From Flavobacterium hibisci (GTDB lineage Bacteria > Bacteroidota > Bacteroidia > Flavobacteriales > Flavobacteriaceae): a DNA stretch of 64,000 bases. Position numbers and translations under genes: made by a program. Shown here piece by piece: positions 43,113-51,805 of this stretch. Position 1 is the stretch's first letter; every line of letters begins with the position of its first letter. Below the pieces are notes generated by a model. It made no database searches. It was not told the DNA's origin and was given only the letters and a program-made list of their open reading frames with translations. The DNA is taken from NCBI RefSeq assembly GCF_020026925.1, contig NZ_JAIQDW010000019.1, positions 29,273 to 93,272 on the forward strand. Direction: 5' to 3'.

Positions 43113-43655
43113 ATGGAAGAATTCGGCAGAATACTAGTTTCAGAAACGGCAATGAACAGTGGCAATCCGCAGGATGTGATTAATTCTAATATTTCGGTAA
43201 TCAATTTAATGCGTGAAGAAGGTGTTGATGACGAGTTTATTCATGAAGATGCGTTGCTGAGTTATTACCTGGATTATTACACTTTAAAATATACGGAAGG
43301 GAACTTTGCGAAATTTGTATATGACTCCCGCTGGAATAAAGAACTGAATGAACTTATCGAAGAAGGTCTTGCGCTTATTGGAGCCGAAAAGCATTTAGAA
43401 TTATTTCAGGCACAGGCAAAAAGGGTCAAATTACTGAGCAGTGTGAAAATCGGTAAATTCTTAAACGGTAAGTTTGAAGGGGTTAATCCAACCAGGGATT
43501 TGCTGAATAACAATTCATTTTTCGAATTGGATGAAAACCTTACTGAGCTCAATGCAAATTTCTTGAAAAACCATCCGGATTTTGAAGTGCTTCCTGTAGA
43601 CGATATGTTTGCTGTGCTGGAAGAATTTACAGGACATGAGATTAAACGTTCCTAA
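43113..43655 (+). CDS. DMP19-family-like (DUF4375) protein
   Basis: This 180-residue acidic protein has the DMP19-like region in its middle (ALLSYYLDYYTLKYTEGNFAK in pieces, then FVYDSRWNKELNELIEEGLALIGA). DMP19 proteins mimic DNA in some phages and bacteria, while most chromosomal members have no known role. No signal peptide. It follows the Lys-rich small gene and precedes the patatin gene after 81 bases. Confidence 0.68.
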   Translation: MEEFGRILVSETAMNSGNPQDVINSNISVINLMREEGVDDEFIHEDALLSYYLDYYTLKYTEGNFAKFVYDSRWNKELNELIEEGLALIGAEKHLELFQAQAKRVKLLSSVKIGKFLNGKFEGVNPTRDLLNNNSFFELDENLTELNANFLKNHPDFEVLPVDDMFAVLEEFTGHEIKRS

Positions 43656-43736
43656 ATTTATTTCGATTAGGGTTATTTTTATTGTATTCAACTTTCTTGT
43701 AAATTCGCTATCAGTGAATTCGTTATTAAAACCAAA

Positions 43737-45290
43737 ATGAAATACTCATATTCCACGATTTTCCTGATTGTATGGTTTTTTAGCTTTCGGTTAGGTTTTT
43801 CTCAAAATAAAATCAGTCTTTTTTCAGAGATTAATTACAATTCGATTCCGTCTGTTTCTTTAAATGAGTATAAATCGGTTCAGGAACGTGATAAAAAGTT
43901 TCAAAATCCCAACATTGCTTTAGGAGTTGCGATTTCCGGAGGAGGTTCAAGGGCACAATTTTTTAGTATGGGTGTGCTTTTAGGCTTAGAAGAAATTAAC
44001 GAAGAGAATTCTCAACATAATTTTTTAAACGAAATCGATTATTTCTCAACGGTTTCAGGTGGTTGTTATTCGGCAGGTTATTATTTAACGATCCTGAAAA
44101 ATAAATTGTATCAGGGGCACCAGTCTTTTAATGAATTTTACTTTTCCAAAGCCGATGCTTACAAGGATTATGTCAATAAATCGGCTAGTATTTTATCCCT
44201 TCTCAATAATAGCAAAAACGAAAAAGGCGATAAAATATCCATGAGCCAGCAACTGGATCTTGAGGTCTTGCAATATGACTGCACGAATCCTGACAATCCT
44301 GATAAGTGCAAAACCCAGATGCTTTTGTCTGATTTTTTTATTCCGAAAGAAAGCACGCTACGTCCTTATTTACCGATGATGGTTGCCAACGGAACAGCCT
44401 ATAATAACGGAGAACGGATTGCATTTATGCCTCATGTTATCAGAGGGCTCAATATAAATTCGTCCCTGGCTCCCAATAAAGCTACGGTTTGTTTAGACGA
44501 AAATGAGGTAAACGATGGTTACGAGTTTCCGCTTACTTATGGAATAACGGCGAGTTCTGCTTTTCCGGGCGTGCTTCCAAAAACAAAATTCGGAATCAAA
44601 GGACAGAATAAGATTTTGTGTATTATTGATGGCGGTGCTTCAGATAATACGGGGTATAAAACATTACTGGAACTTCTTCATAGTGATGGTAAGGTAAATG
44701 ATAAAAACAAAAAAGCACTATTTATTGATTGTCTGGGGCAGGGAAAAAAAGAGCCTTACATAACTGACGAAAAAATCAAATTGATTTCATTGCTCGAAAC
44801 GACTTCTTTATATACGGTTCAGACCCGATATATGACTTTTGACAGGGATATTGAAAATGCTTTTGAGAGATATAAAATACCGGTTTCAAATTATGAAATA
44901 ATTGGTTTTACCACTCTCAGAGACCATTTGCTGAAAATGAAAAAAGATGAATCATATCAAAAAATTATGGCTGAATTAAAAAATGCAGATGATGATTACA
45001 GTAATTGGCTGAAATTTTATGAAAAATTCAAACGCGATTTAGTAGAACAGTTCGGTGAACTCAGTTTTACACGAGACAAAGATGGCGAAATAATCCTGGC
45101 CACACTTACTCATAACAAGTTTAACGAATTGACGGCAGCCAACATTCTGATCTTATATGAATTTGCTTCCCATGTTGAAACCAAACTAAAAATAACACCC
45201 GAAGAAAGAGAAATGCTTTTGTTGTCCGGACGTTTAGCCACTTTTTTAAAAACCAAAGAATTGAAAAATTTGCTGACTGAAAATAAGTAG
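43737..45290 (+). CDS. Secreted patatin-like phospholipase
   Basis: This 517-residue protein has an N-terminal signal peptide (about 1-22: IFLIVWFFSFRLGFS). The oxyanion loop GVAISGGGSRAQFFSMGVL is followed by the nucleophile region FSTVSGGCYSAGYY, in which Ser sits in T-V-S-G-G instead of the canonical G-x-S-x-G. The catalytic Asp is in CIIDGGASDNTGY. The C-terminal 150 residues have no match I recognise. It probably hydrolyses lipids outside the inner membrane. Confidence 0.78.
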   Translation: MKYSYSTIFLIVWFFSFRLGFSQNKISLFSEINYNSIPSVSLNEYKSVQERDKKFQNPNIALGVAISGGGSRAQFFSMGVLLGLEEINEENSQHNFLNEIDYFSTVSGGCYSAGYYLTILKNKLYQGHQSFNEFYFSKADAYKDYVNKSASILSLLNNSKNEKGDKISMSQQLDLEVLQYDCTNPDNPDKCKTQMLLSDFFIPKESTLRPYLPMMVANGTAYNNGERIAFMPHVIRGLNINSSLAPNKATVCLDENEVNDGYEFPLTYGITASSAFPGVLPKTKFGIKGQNKILCIIDGGASDNTGYKTLLELLHSDGKVNDKNKKALFIDCLGQGKKEPYITDEKIKLISLLETTSLYTVQTRYMTFDRDIENAFERYKIPVSNYEIIGFTTLRDHLLKMKKDESYQKIMAELKNADDDYSNWLKFYEKFKRDLVEQFGELSFTRDKDGEIILATLTHNKFNELTAANILILYEFASHVETKLKITPEEREMLLLSGRLATFLKTKELKNLLTENK

Positions 45291-45346
45291 TTGATGAATA
45301 AAGATGTTTGCCAAATTTATTTTTTAATGATGTTGTAAGAAAATTA

Positions 45347-45354
45347 TATATTTG
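45347..45354 (+). promoter_or_regulatory. Candidate -7 box for the lipoprotein gene
   Basis: TATATTTG fits TAnnTTTG and lies 27 bases before the ATG at 45382, so the lipoprotein gene may have its own promoter separate from the patatin gene. No -33 TTTG at the right distance. Confidence 0.4.
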
Positions 45355-45381
45355 GAAGCCCTAATTCTAAAATCAACAACG

Positions 45382-46302
45382 ATGAAAATCAAAACCTACT
45401 TAATTCTCATTGGCACTTTTTTGTTTTTAAGTTCCTGCGAAAAAAATAAAAACAAAACCATTGATGAAAAGGCCAATCTGACAGCAGATGTGCAGTCTGA
45501 AAATGTAACATCCAAACCAGTCGAAAAGCTTGTTTTTAAAGACAATGAAAGCATATTGCTGTCTGAAGAACTGGATTTGAACCTCTTAAAAAAAGCAGCT
45601 ATCAATCTCAATATCAAATATTCTGATTTACGAATCAGCGAAACAACTTCTGTTAGTTATAATGATGAGATAGCCTTTTTCGTCATCACTTATGTGGTTG
45701 ATACGGAGGAACACAGTCATGAAACAGAAGAATATGATTTGGGAGATTATCTCGAAAGAAAATACCTTTTTGTCAATAAAGCTGATGGTAAAATCATTGC
45801 TCAGGAAAAAGATTCGAATCTGAGCTACAATGAAAATGAAGCAATGCAGTTTTCGAAAACGTATATTCTCAAAGATTTAATTCAGTTAAACGAAAATATA
45901 ACCGGAGTTGCATTTTATACTGAGGAAGCTTCAGGAAGCCGTGTAAACTTATATTCCCAGCAAAAATTTACGATTCTTGCGTTGGTAAACAATAAAATTA
46001 AAAAACTGTTATACGAATATCCTATCCGGAAAACACAAGGCGATTCAAACGGCGGAGGCTCTTTTGAATTGGAAACTTTAGAAACAGGTTTAATAGTTTC
46101 TGATGAAGAAACAAACGGTTTTCAGGATTTAATAGTTTCAAAGAATTTTTTATATGAAGTCGCTATAGAGGCAGATGAGGATACTGGTACTGCTGAAAAA
46201 TCTACTATCAAGACAAAAAAAGAATCCGAAAGACTAAAATATAACGGTCAGATTTATGTGTTTAAGAAAGATGACCGATATAGGTTTCTGGATTATGATT
46301 AA
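45382..46302 (+). CDS. Lipoprotein of unknown function
   Basis: This 306-residue protein starts MKIKTYLILIGTFLFLSSC, giving a lipidated Cys19. The start at 45382 is preferred because a further upstream start (45352) would bury the lipobox. The body contains VSYNDEIAFFVITYVVD and YLERKYLFVNKADGKIIAQ; no named domain recognised. It may be an outer-membrane or inner-membrane lipoprotein of the periplasm. It follows the patatin gene by 91 bases. Confidence 0.72.
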   Translation: MKIKTYLILIGTFLFLSSCEKNKNKTIDEKANLTADVQSENVTSKPVEKLVFKDNESILLSEELDLNLLKKAAINLNIKYSDLRISETTSVSYNDEIAFFVITYVVDTEEHSHETEEYDLGDYLERKYLFVNKADGKIIAQEKDSNLSYNENEAMQFSKTYILKDLIQLNENITGVAFYTEEASGSRVNLYSQQKFTILALVNNKIKKLLYEYPIRKTQGDSNGGGSFELETLETGLIVSDEETNGFQDLIVSKNFLYEVAIEADEDTGTAEKSTIKTKKESERLKYNGQIYVFKKDDRYRFLDYD

Positions 46303-46414
46303 AGATTTGAATTTCTAAATTTTAGTTCCTTAACAAAAAAACTTCGCGAATCTTTGCGTGACCTTCGTGCAACTTTGCGAAACATCCTTTAAAATACATT
46401 CTTTCCCCTAAAAC

Positions 46415-46450
46415 TTTGTCGTAATCTTAGGAAACATTTCCTTAAATTTG
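46415..46450 (+). promoter_or_regulatory. Promoter of serS
   Basis: TTTG (46415-46418) and TAAATTTG (46443-46450) are separated by 24 bases, close to the Bacteroidota pattern. The -7 box ends 40 bases before the serS ATG. Just upstream are GCGAATCTTTGCG-type dispersed repeat fragments. Confidence 0.5.
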
Positions 46451-46490
46451 CTTCCGTTATAAAAAATACAATAGTTATAAAAACCAAGCT

Positions 46491-47762
46491 ATGTTACAAA
46501 TCGCATTTATTAGAGAAAATCAGGAGAAAGTAATCAGGGCTTTAGCAAAACGAAATATTGATGCTAAAAGCGTTGTGGAAGAGGTGGTGCAACTAGACGA
46601 AAACCGTCGTGCTGCTCAGGTAGAATTAGACAATACTTTATCTGAATCTAATAAATTGTCCAAAGACATTGGCGAGTTAATGAAAGCCGGTGAGAAAGCC
46701 AAAGCGGCAATCTTGAAAGAAAAAACGGTTTCATTAAAAGAAAAAAGCAAAGAATTAGGCGAAAAAGCAGAAGCTTTAGCAGCTGAACTGACCAGTAAAT
46801 TATACACGTTGCCAAATCTTCCGGCTGATATTGTTCCAGAAGGAAAAACACCGGATGACAATTTGAATGTTTTTGAAGAAGGAGATATTCCGGTTTTGCA
46901 TGAAGGTGCACAGCCACATTGGGAACTGGTAAAAAAATACGATATCATCGATTTTGAACTGGGTGTAAAAATTACCGGAGCAGGTTTTCCGGTTTATAAA
47001 GGAAAAGGAGCTCGTTTACAGCGTGCCTTAATTAATTATTTTTTAGATAAAAATACGGCTGCGGGTTACAATGAAGTTCAGGTGCCGCATTTGGTAAATG
47101 AAGCTTCAGGATACGGAACAGGACAGTTACCGGATAAAGAAGGGCAGATGTACCATGCCACTGTTGATGATTTATATCTGATTCCGACTGCTGAGGTCCC
47201 GGTTACGAATTTGTTCCGAGATGTTATATTGAACGAAAGTGATCTTCCGATTCTGCATACTGCTTATACGCCTTGTTTCCGTCGTGAAGCAGGTTCATAC
47301 GGAGCGCACGTTCGAGGATTAAACCGTTTGCACCAATTTGATAAAGTAGAAATTGTACGTGTAGAACATCCTGATAATTCTTATGCAGCTCTTGACGGAA
47401 TGGTAGAACATGTAAAAAACATTTTGAAGGAATTGAAATTACCATACAGAATTCTGCGTCTTTGCGGAGGAGATATGGGTTTTACTTCGGCTTTGACGTA
47501 TGATTTTGAAGTGTTTTCAACGGCTCAGGATCGTTGGTTAGAAATTAGTTCCGTTTCTAATTTCGAAACATTTCAGGCAAACCGCTTGAAATTGCGTTTC
47601 AAAGATAAGGACGGAAAAAACCAGCTGGCTCACACACTTAACGGAAGTTCATTAGCCCTTCCACGTGTTTTAGCCGGAATTTTAGAAAATTACCAAACAC
47701 CGGAAGGAATCGTAATCCCTGAAGTTTTACGTCCTTACTGCGGATTTGATATTATAAACTAA
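46491..47762 (+). CDS. serS: Seryl-tRNA synthetase
   Basis: This 423-residue class II synthetase charges serine to tRNA-Ser. The N-terminal coiled-coil arm (about residues 25-100; AILKEKTVSLKEKSKELGEKAEALA) contacts the long variable arm. Motif 2 is FRREAGSYGAHVRGLNRLHQF in pieces, and motif 3 is NGSSLALPRVLAGILENYQ. Length is normal. Monocistronic, with a promoter at 46415-46450 and a terminator at 47781-47813. Confidence 0.96.
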   Translation: MLQIAFIRENQEKVIRALAKRNIDAKSVVEEVVQLDENRRAAQVELDNTLSESNKLSKDIGELMKAGEKAKAAILKEKTVSLKEKSKELGEKAEALAAELTSKLYTLPNLPADIVPEGKTPDDNLNVFEEGDIPVLHEGAQPHWELVKKYDIIDFELGVKITGAGFPVYKGKGARLQRALINYFLDKNTAAGYNEVQVPHLVNEASGYGTGQLPDKEGQMYHATVDDLYLIPTAEVPVTNLFRDVILNESDLPILHTAYTPCFRREAGSYGAHVRGLNRLHQFDKVEIVRVEHPDNSYAALDGMVEHVKNILKELKLPYRILRLCGGDMGFTSALTYDFEVFSTAQDRWLEISSVSNFETFQANRLKLRFKDKDGKNQLAHTLNGSSLALPRVLAGILENYQTPEGIVIPEVLRPYCGFDIIN

Positions 47763-47780
47763 TTTTAGTAATTTAGAGTT

Positions 47781-47813
47781 AAACCTAACAGGCTTTTAAA
47801 ACCTGTTAGGTTT
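47781..47813 (+). terminator. Terminator after serS
   Basis: AAACCTAACAGG (47781-47792) pairs with CCTGTTAGGTTT (47802-47813), followed by Ts. It starts 18 bases after the serS stop. Confidence 0.82.
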
Positions 47814-47845
47814 TTTAATTTTGAGGAACCACTAAACAGAGCAAG

Positions 47846-48679
47846 ATGAGTGCAGTATTAAATTGGAATGTAGATCCGGTTATTGTTTGGATCACAGATA
47901 GTTTTCCTTTAAAATATTACGGAGCACTTTTTGCCTGCGGACTTCTTTTGGGTTTTTACATCGTTAGAAATATCTTTAAAAATGAAAATATTCCTTTAGA
48001 TAATGTGGACAGTTTACTTATTTATGTCATTGTTGGAACTGTTTTAGGGGCAAGACTCGGACATTGCTTCTTTTATGAACTAGAATATTTCTTAAAACAT
48101 CCAATAGAAATTCTTTTACCAATTGAAAAAATTGACGGTTCATATCAATTTGTAGGTTTTCGAGGTTTGGCAAGCCATGGTGGAACGATTGGTGTTTTGT
48201 TTGCTATTCTTGTATATTGCAGAAAATACAAGGTCAAACTATTGTGGATTTTAGACAGAATGGCCATAGCAGTTCCAATTACTGCTGCTTTTATCCGATT
48301 TGGCAATTTTATGAACTCAGAAATCTATGGAAAACCAACTAATGGAAACTGGGGTGTAGTTTTTCAAAGAGACGATTTGATTCCGAGACATCCAACACAA
48401 TTATATGAGGCATTTTCGTATTTATTAATTTTTGGAATTTTGTTTTATATGTACGAAGTCGAAAAAATCAGGGACACACAGGGATTAATCTTTGGAAGTT
48501 TCTTAACTTTATTATTTTCAGCTCGTTTCATTATTGAGTTTTTTAAAGAAAATCAAGAATCTTTTGAGAACAATATGCTGATTAATATGGGGCAGATTTT
48601 AAGTATTCCATTCATTTTGATTGGTTTGGGTTTGATATTCTGGAGATCTAAAGAAAAAGAAAACATCAAATTTTCATAA
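47846..48679 (+). CDS. lgt: Prolipoprotein diacylglyceryl transferase
   Basis: This 277-residue inner-membrane enzyme adds diacylglycerol to the lipobox cysteine of lipoproteins. About seven hydrophobic segments are seen. The family signature with Arg and Asn is RFGNFMNSEIYGKPTNGNWG, the catalytic His region is GLASHGGTIGVLFA, and the substrate tyrosine region is PLKYYGALFACG. It serves the many lipoproteins made here (GldH, OmpA and others). Some Flavobacteria have two lgt genes. Confidence 0.9.
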   Translation: MSAVLNWNVDPVIVWITDSFPLKYYGALFACGLLLGFYIVRNIFKNENIPLDNVDSLLIYVIVGTVLGARLGHCFFYELEYFLKHPIEILLPIEKIDGSYQFVGFRGLASHGGTIGVLFAILVYCRKYKVKLLWILDRMAIAVPITAAFIRFGNFMNSEIYGKPTNGNWGVVFQRDDLIPRHPTQLYEAFSYLLIFGILFYMYEVEKIRDTQGLIFGSFLTLLFSARFIIEFFKENQESFENNMLINMGQILSIPFILIGLGLIFWRSKEKENIKFS

Positions 48680-48730
48680 CATTTTCGGTTTTCTAAACTG
48701 CGATTAAACTACATTTTTAAAGCTGAAAAT

Positions 48731-50512
48731 ATGAAAAAAATATTCCTATATATCGTATTATTATGTTCTGGTTTTGCGTTTGCTCAAAATGAGCAGCTCG
48801 CTCAATACTACTACGATAAAGGCGATTTCGAAAAAGCTAAAATCAGCTATGAACAGCTTTTAAATGCTTCACCATCCAATACACAGTATTTTTTAAGGAC
48901 AGTTGAATCTTATCAGCAATTGCAGCAATTTGCTAATGCTGAAAAAATGATTCAGGAGCGGTACAATCGCTACAAACAAGGAGTTTTTTTAGTAGAACTC
49001 GGTTATAATTTCCAATTGCAGAAAAACGAATCAAAAGCCAAAAATTACTATGACCAGGCGATTGAAAAAATCAAAACGAATCCAAATGATGTTTATGGAG
49101 TCGGGAATTCTTTTGAGAAAAAAGTTTTACTGGAATATGCTTTGAAAGCATACCAAACTGCAATGCAGGTACAGCCGAATTACAATTTTAATTTCCAGAT
49201 TGGAATGTTGTACGGACAGCTGGGAAAGACGGATCAGATGATTGATCTTTTGTTAACCGAATCTTTTCAGAATCCACAGAATACGAATCTGATTCAGACC
49301 CAATTATCGCGTTTCATGAATGGTGAAACTGATAATACTGCTTTTAAGGATGCAATGCGCAAAGCTTTAATCCTGAAAACACAGCAAAATCAGGATGTAT
49401 TCTGGAATCATTATCTGAGCTGGTTTTATGTGCAGCAAAAGGAATTCGCAAAAGCCTTTATTCAGGAAAAAGCGATTTACAAACGTGAACCGGAATCTTT
49501 AATAAGCATTGTAAATTTAAGTCAGTTTGCACTAAATGAAGATGATACTGAAACAGCGGCAGAAATTTTAAATTTTATTCTGCAGAATACAAAAGATCAG
49601 GATTTGCTGATCCGTACGAATGCGAGTCTGATGCAGATTAAAATTGATAAAGCATCAGAAATAGATTACCCTGCAATTAATACTGAGTTAGAACATTTGC
49701 TTGCAACTTATGGAGTAAGTCCTTTTACCTTATCTTTGCAAATAATTCAGGCGCATTTCCTGGCTTTCAATCTGAAAAAGACAGAAGAAGGAAAGGCTGT
49801 TATAAAAAAGGCTTTAGAATTGAATTTAAACGAGTACCAGAAAGCAGATGCGAAAATGGAACTGGGCGATATTTTGCTTTTGGAAGAAAAGTTTAATCAG
49901 GCACTGATTTACTATTCGCAAATTCAGCTGGATTTAAAAAACGATGTAATGTCGCATGAAGCGAGTTTAAAAGCGGCCAAAACAAGTTATTTTAAAACCG
50001 ATTTTGAGTGGGCTTTAAAACAATTTAAAGAATTGAAATCGGCCAATACACAATTAATTGCGAATGATGCCCTGGAATATTTTTTACTGATCAATGACAA
50101 CACAGTTGCCGATTCGACACAAACTGCTTTGAAGCAATTTGCCAAGGGTGATTTTCTGCTTTATCAGAATAAAAAACAGGAAGCTATTACACAATTTCAA
50201 AACATTCTAAAGTCATTTAAAGGACAGGAAATCGAAGCTGTAACAATGTTGCGTTTAGGGAAAATCTATGAAAGTCTGAAAGATTATAATTCGGCTTTAA
50301 GCCAATATCAGCAAGTGATTGACCATCATAGCAATGGAATTTATGTAGATGAAGCACTGTTCTTTGCTGCAGAAATTTACAACGATGAACTGAAAGAAAC
50401 AGAAAAAGCAAAACCTTTGTATGAGAAGGTAATTTTTAATCATCAGGACAGTATTTACTTTGTTGATGCAAGAAAAAAATACCGCGAATTGAGAGGAGAT
50501 AAAAATTTATAA
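48731..50512 (+). CDS. Secreted TPR-repeat protein
   Basis: This 593-residue protein has a signal peptide (KKIFLYIVLLCSGFAFA) and a run of tetratricopeptide repeats along its length (YYDKGDFEKAKISYEQLLNAS near the start; MLRLGKIYESLKDYNSALSQY near the end). TPRs form a protein-binding superhelix, here in the periplasm or at the surface. It lies before DUF4286 and rsmA. No other domain recognised. Confidence 0.83.
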   Translation: MKKIFLYIVLLCSGFAFAQNEQLAQYYYDKGDFEKAKISYEQLLNASPSNTQYFLRTVESYQQLQQFANAEKMIQERYNRYKQGVFLVELGYNFQLQKNESKAKNYYDQAIEKIKTNPNDVYGVGNSFEKKVLLEYALKAYQTAMQVQPNYNFNFQIGMLYGQLGKTDQMIDLLLTESFQNPQNTNLIQTQLSRFMNGETDNTAFKDAMRKALILKTQQNQDVFWNHYLSWFYVQQKEFAKAFIQEKAIYKREPESLISIVNLSQFALNEDDTETAAEILNFILQNTKDQDLLIRTNASLMQIKIDKASEIDYPAINTELEHLLATYGVSPFTLSLQIIQAHFLAFNLKKTEEGKAVIKKALELNLNEYQKADAKMELGDILLLEEKFNQALIYYSQIQLDLKNDVMSHEASLKAAKTSYFKTDFEWALKQFKELKSANTQLIANDALEYFLLINDNTVADSTQTALKQFAKGDFLLYQNKKQEAITQFQNILKSFKGQEIEAVTMLRLGKIYESLKDYNSALSQYQQVIDHHSNGIYVDEALFFAAEIYNDELKETEKAKPLYEKVIFNHQDSIYFVDARKKYRELRGDKNL

Positions 50513-50594
50513 AATAGATTTTTGGATCATTAGAAAGTTAGATTATTAGAAGTCTAACAATCTAAGAAGTCTAACAATCGAACAATCTAAAAAA

Positions 50595-50927
50595 ATGATT
50601 ATTTACAACGTTACCACCAATATACACGAAAGCGTTCATGACCAATGGTTAAATTGGATGCAGGAAAAACATATTCCTGAAATTCTGGCTACAAATAAGT
50701 TTTCATCGGCACGAATTGTAAAAGTTCTGGTTGAAGAAGAGATGGGCGGAGTTACTTATTCTGTACAATACACAACAGACAGTAAGGATACTTTAGAAAA
50801 ATACTATTTGGAGGATCAACCAAAATTTGATAGAGAAGCTTTAGAATTGTTTGCGGATAAAATGCTTTCTTTCAGAACAGAATTGCAGGTTATTTCAGAA
50901 CATTACGATTTCGACTATAAGTCTTAA
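50595..50927 (+). CDS. DUF4286-family protein
   Basis: This 110-residue protein matches the DUF4286 family, with MIIYNVTTNIHESVHDQWLN and WMQEKHIPEILATNKFSSAR; it looks like a ferredoxin-like alpha/beta fold of the dimeric alpha/beta-barrel type. The gene is preceded by a short GTCTAACAATCT-type repeat cluster (50528-50590). It is next to rsmA, a common arrangement in Flavobacteria. Function unknown. Confidence 0.8.
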   Translation: MIIYNVTTNIHESVHDQWLNWMQEKHIPEILATNKFSSARIVKVLVEEEMGGVTYSVQYTTDSKDTLEKYYLEDQPKFDREALELFADKMLSFRTELQVISEHYDFDYKS

Positions 50928-51019
50928 TTAGTAAAAAGTTTGAAAATAAAGCTTTGAGCCCTTGAGTCTTCGCTGCAAAAAGAATACTTTTGCGCCCTCG
51001 TGGCAAAACAAGAAAGAAA

Positions 51020-51805
51020 ATGGAAAAAGTAAAAGCCAAAAAACATTTAGGACAGCATTTCCTTAAAGACGAAAGCATAGCAAAAGCAATTGCTGATACT
51101 TTAAGTTTAAAGGGATACGATGAGGTTTTAGAAATAGGACCGGGGATGGGTGTGCTTACTAAATATTTACTTGACAAGGAGGTAACAACACGAGTAATCG
51201 AGATTGATACTGAATCTGTTGCATATCTCGACGCCAATTATCCAAAATTAAAAGATAAAATCATTTCAGAAGACTTTCTGAAATACAACATAAACCAAGT
51301 TTACGAAAACAAGCAGTTCGCCATAATTGGTAACTTTCCTTATAATATCTCTTCTCAGATTGTTTTTAGAACATTAGAATTCAGAGATCAGATCCCGGAG
51401 TTTTCAGGAATGTTTCAAAAGGAAGTTGCAGAGCGAATCTGTGAAAAAAAAGGATCAAAAACCTACGGAATCCTGTCTGTACTGGCACAGGCTTTCTATG
51501 ATACTGAGTATTTGTTTACTGTTGACGAAAATGTTTTTATTCCTCCGCCCAAGGTGAAATCGGGTGTGATGAAAATGACCCGAAAGGAAGATTATAGTCT
51601 TCCGTGTGGCGAAAGGTTGTTCTTTACTGTAGTGAAAACAGCTTTCCAGCAAAGACGAAAAACATTACGTAACAGTTTGAAAACATTAAATTTATCAGAT
51701 AATTTGCGGGAAGATACTATCTTTGATCTTCGACCAGAGCAACTTAGCGTTGATGAGTTTATTGTTTTGACTCAAAAAATAGAAGCCGATGGAGTTCAAA
51801 GTTAG
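51020..51805 (+). CDS. rsmA: 16S rRNA (adenine1518/1519-N6)-dimethyltransferase
   Basis: This 261-residue protein dimethylates two adjacent adenines near the 3' end of 16S rRNA. Motif I is VLEIGPGMGVLTKYLL, and the catalytic motif is IGNFPYNIS, a slight variant of NLPY. The C-terminal helix domain has FFTVVKTAFQQRRKTLRNSLK. The start MEKVKAKKHLGQHF at 51020 is the family start; a TTG-type start ten codons upstream is less likely. The stop lies 17 bases inside mgtE, so the two are coupled. Confidence 0.94.
   Translation: MEKVKAKKHLGQHFLKDESIAKAIADTLSLKGYDEVLEIGPGMGVLTKYLLDKEVTTRVIEIDTESVAYLDANYPKLKDKIISEDFLKYNINQVYENKQFAIIGNFPYNISSQIVFRTLEFRDQIPEFSGMFQKEVAERICEKKGSKTYGILSVLAQAFYDTEYLFTVDENVFIPPPKVKSGVMKMTRKEDYSLPCGERLFFTVVKTAFQQRRKTLRNSLKTLNLSDNLREDTIFDLRPEQLSVDEFIVLTQKIEADGVQS

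Noticed and set aside
43113..43655. DMP19-like protein as an anti-restriction or phage protein paired with the restriction genes
   Set aside because: It lies 32 kb from the restriction pair, among ordinary chromosomal genes, with no phage genes nearby.
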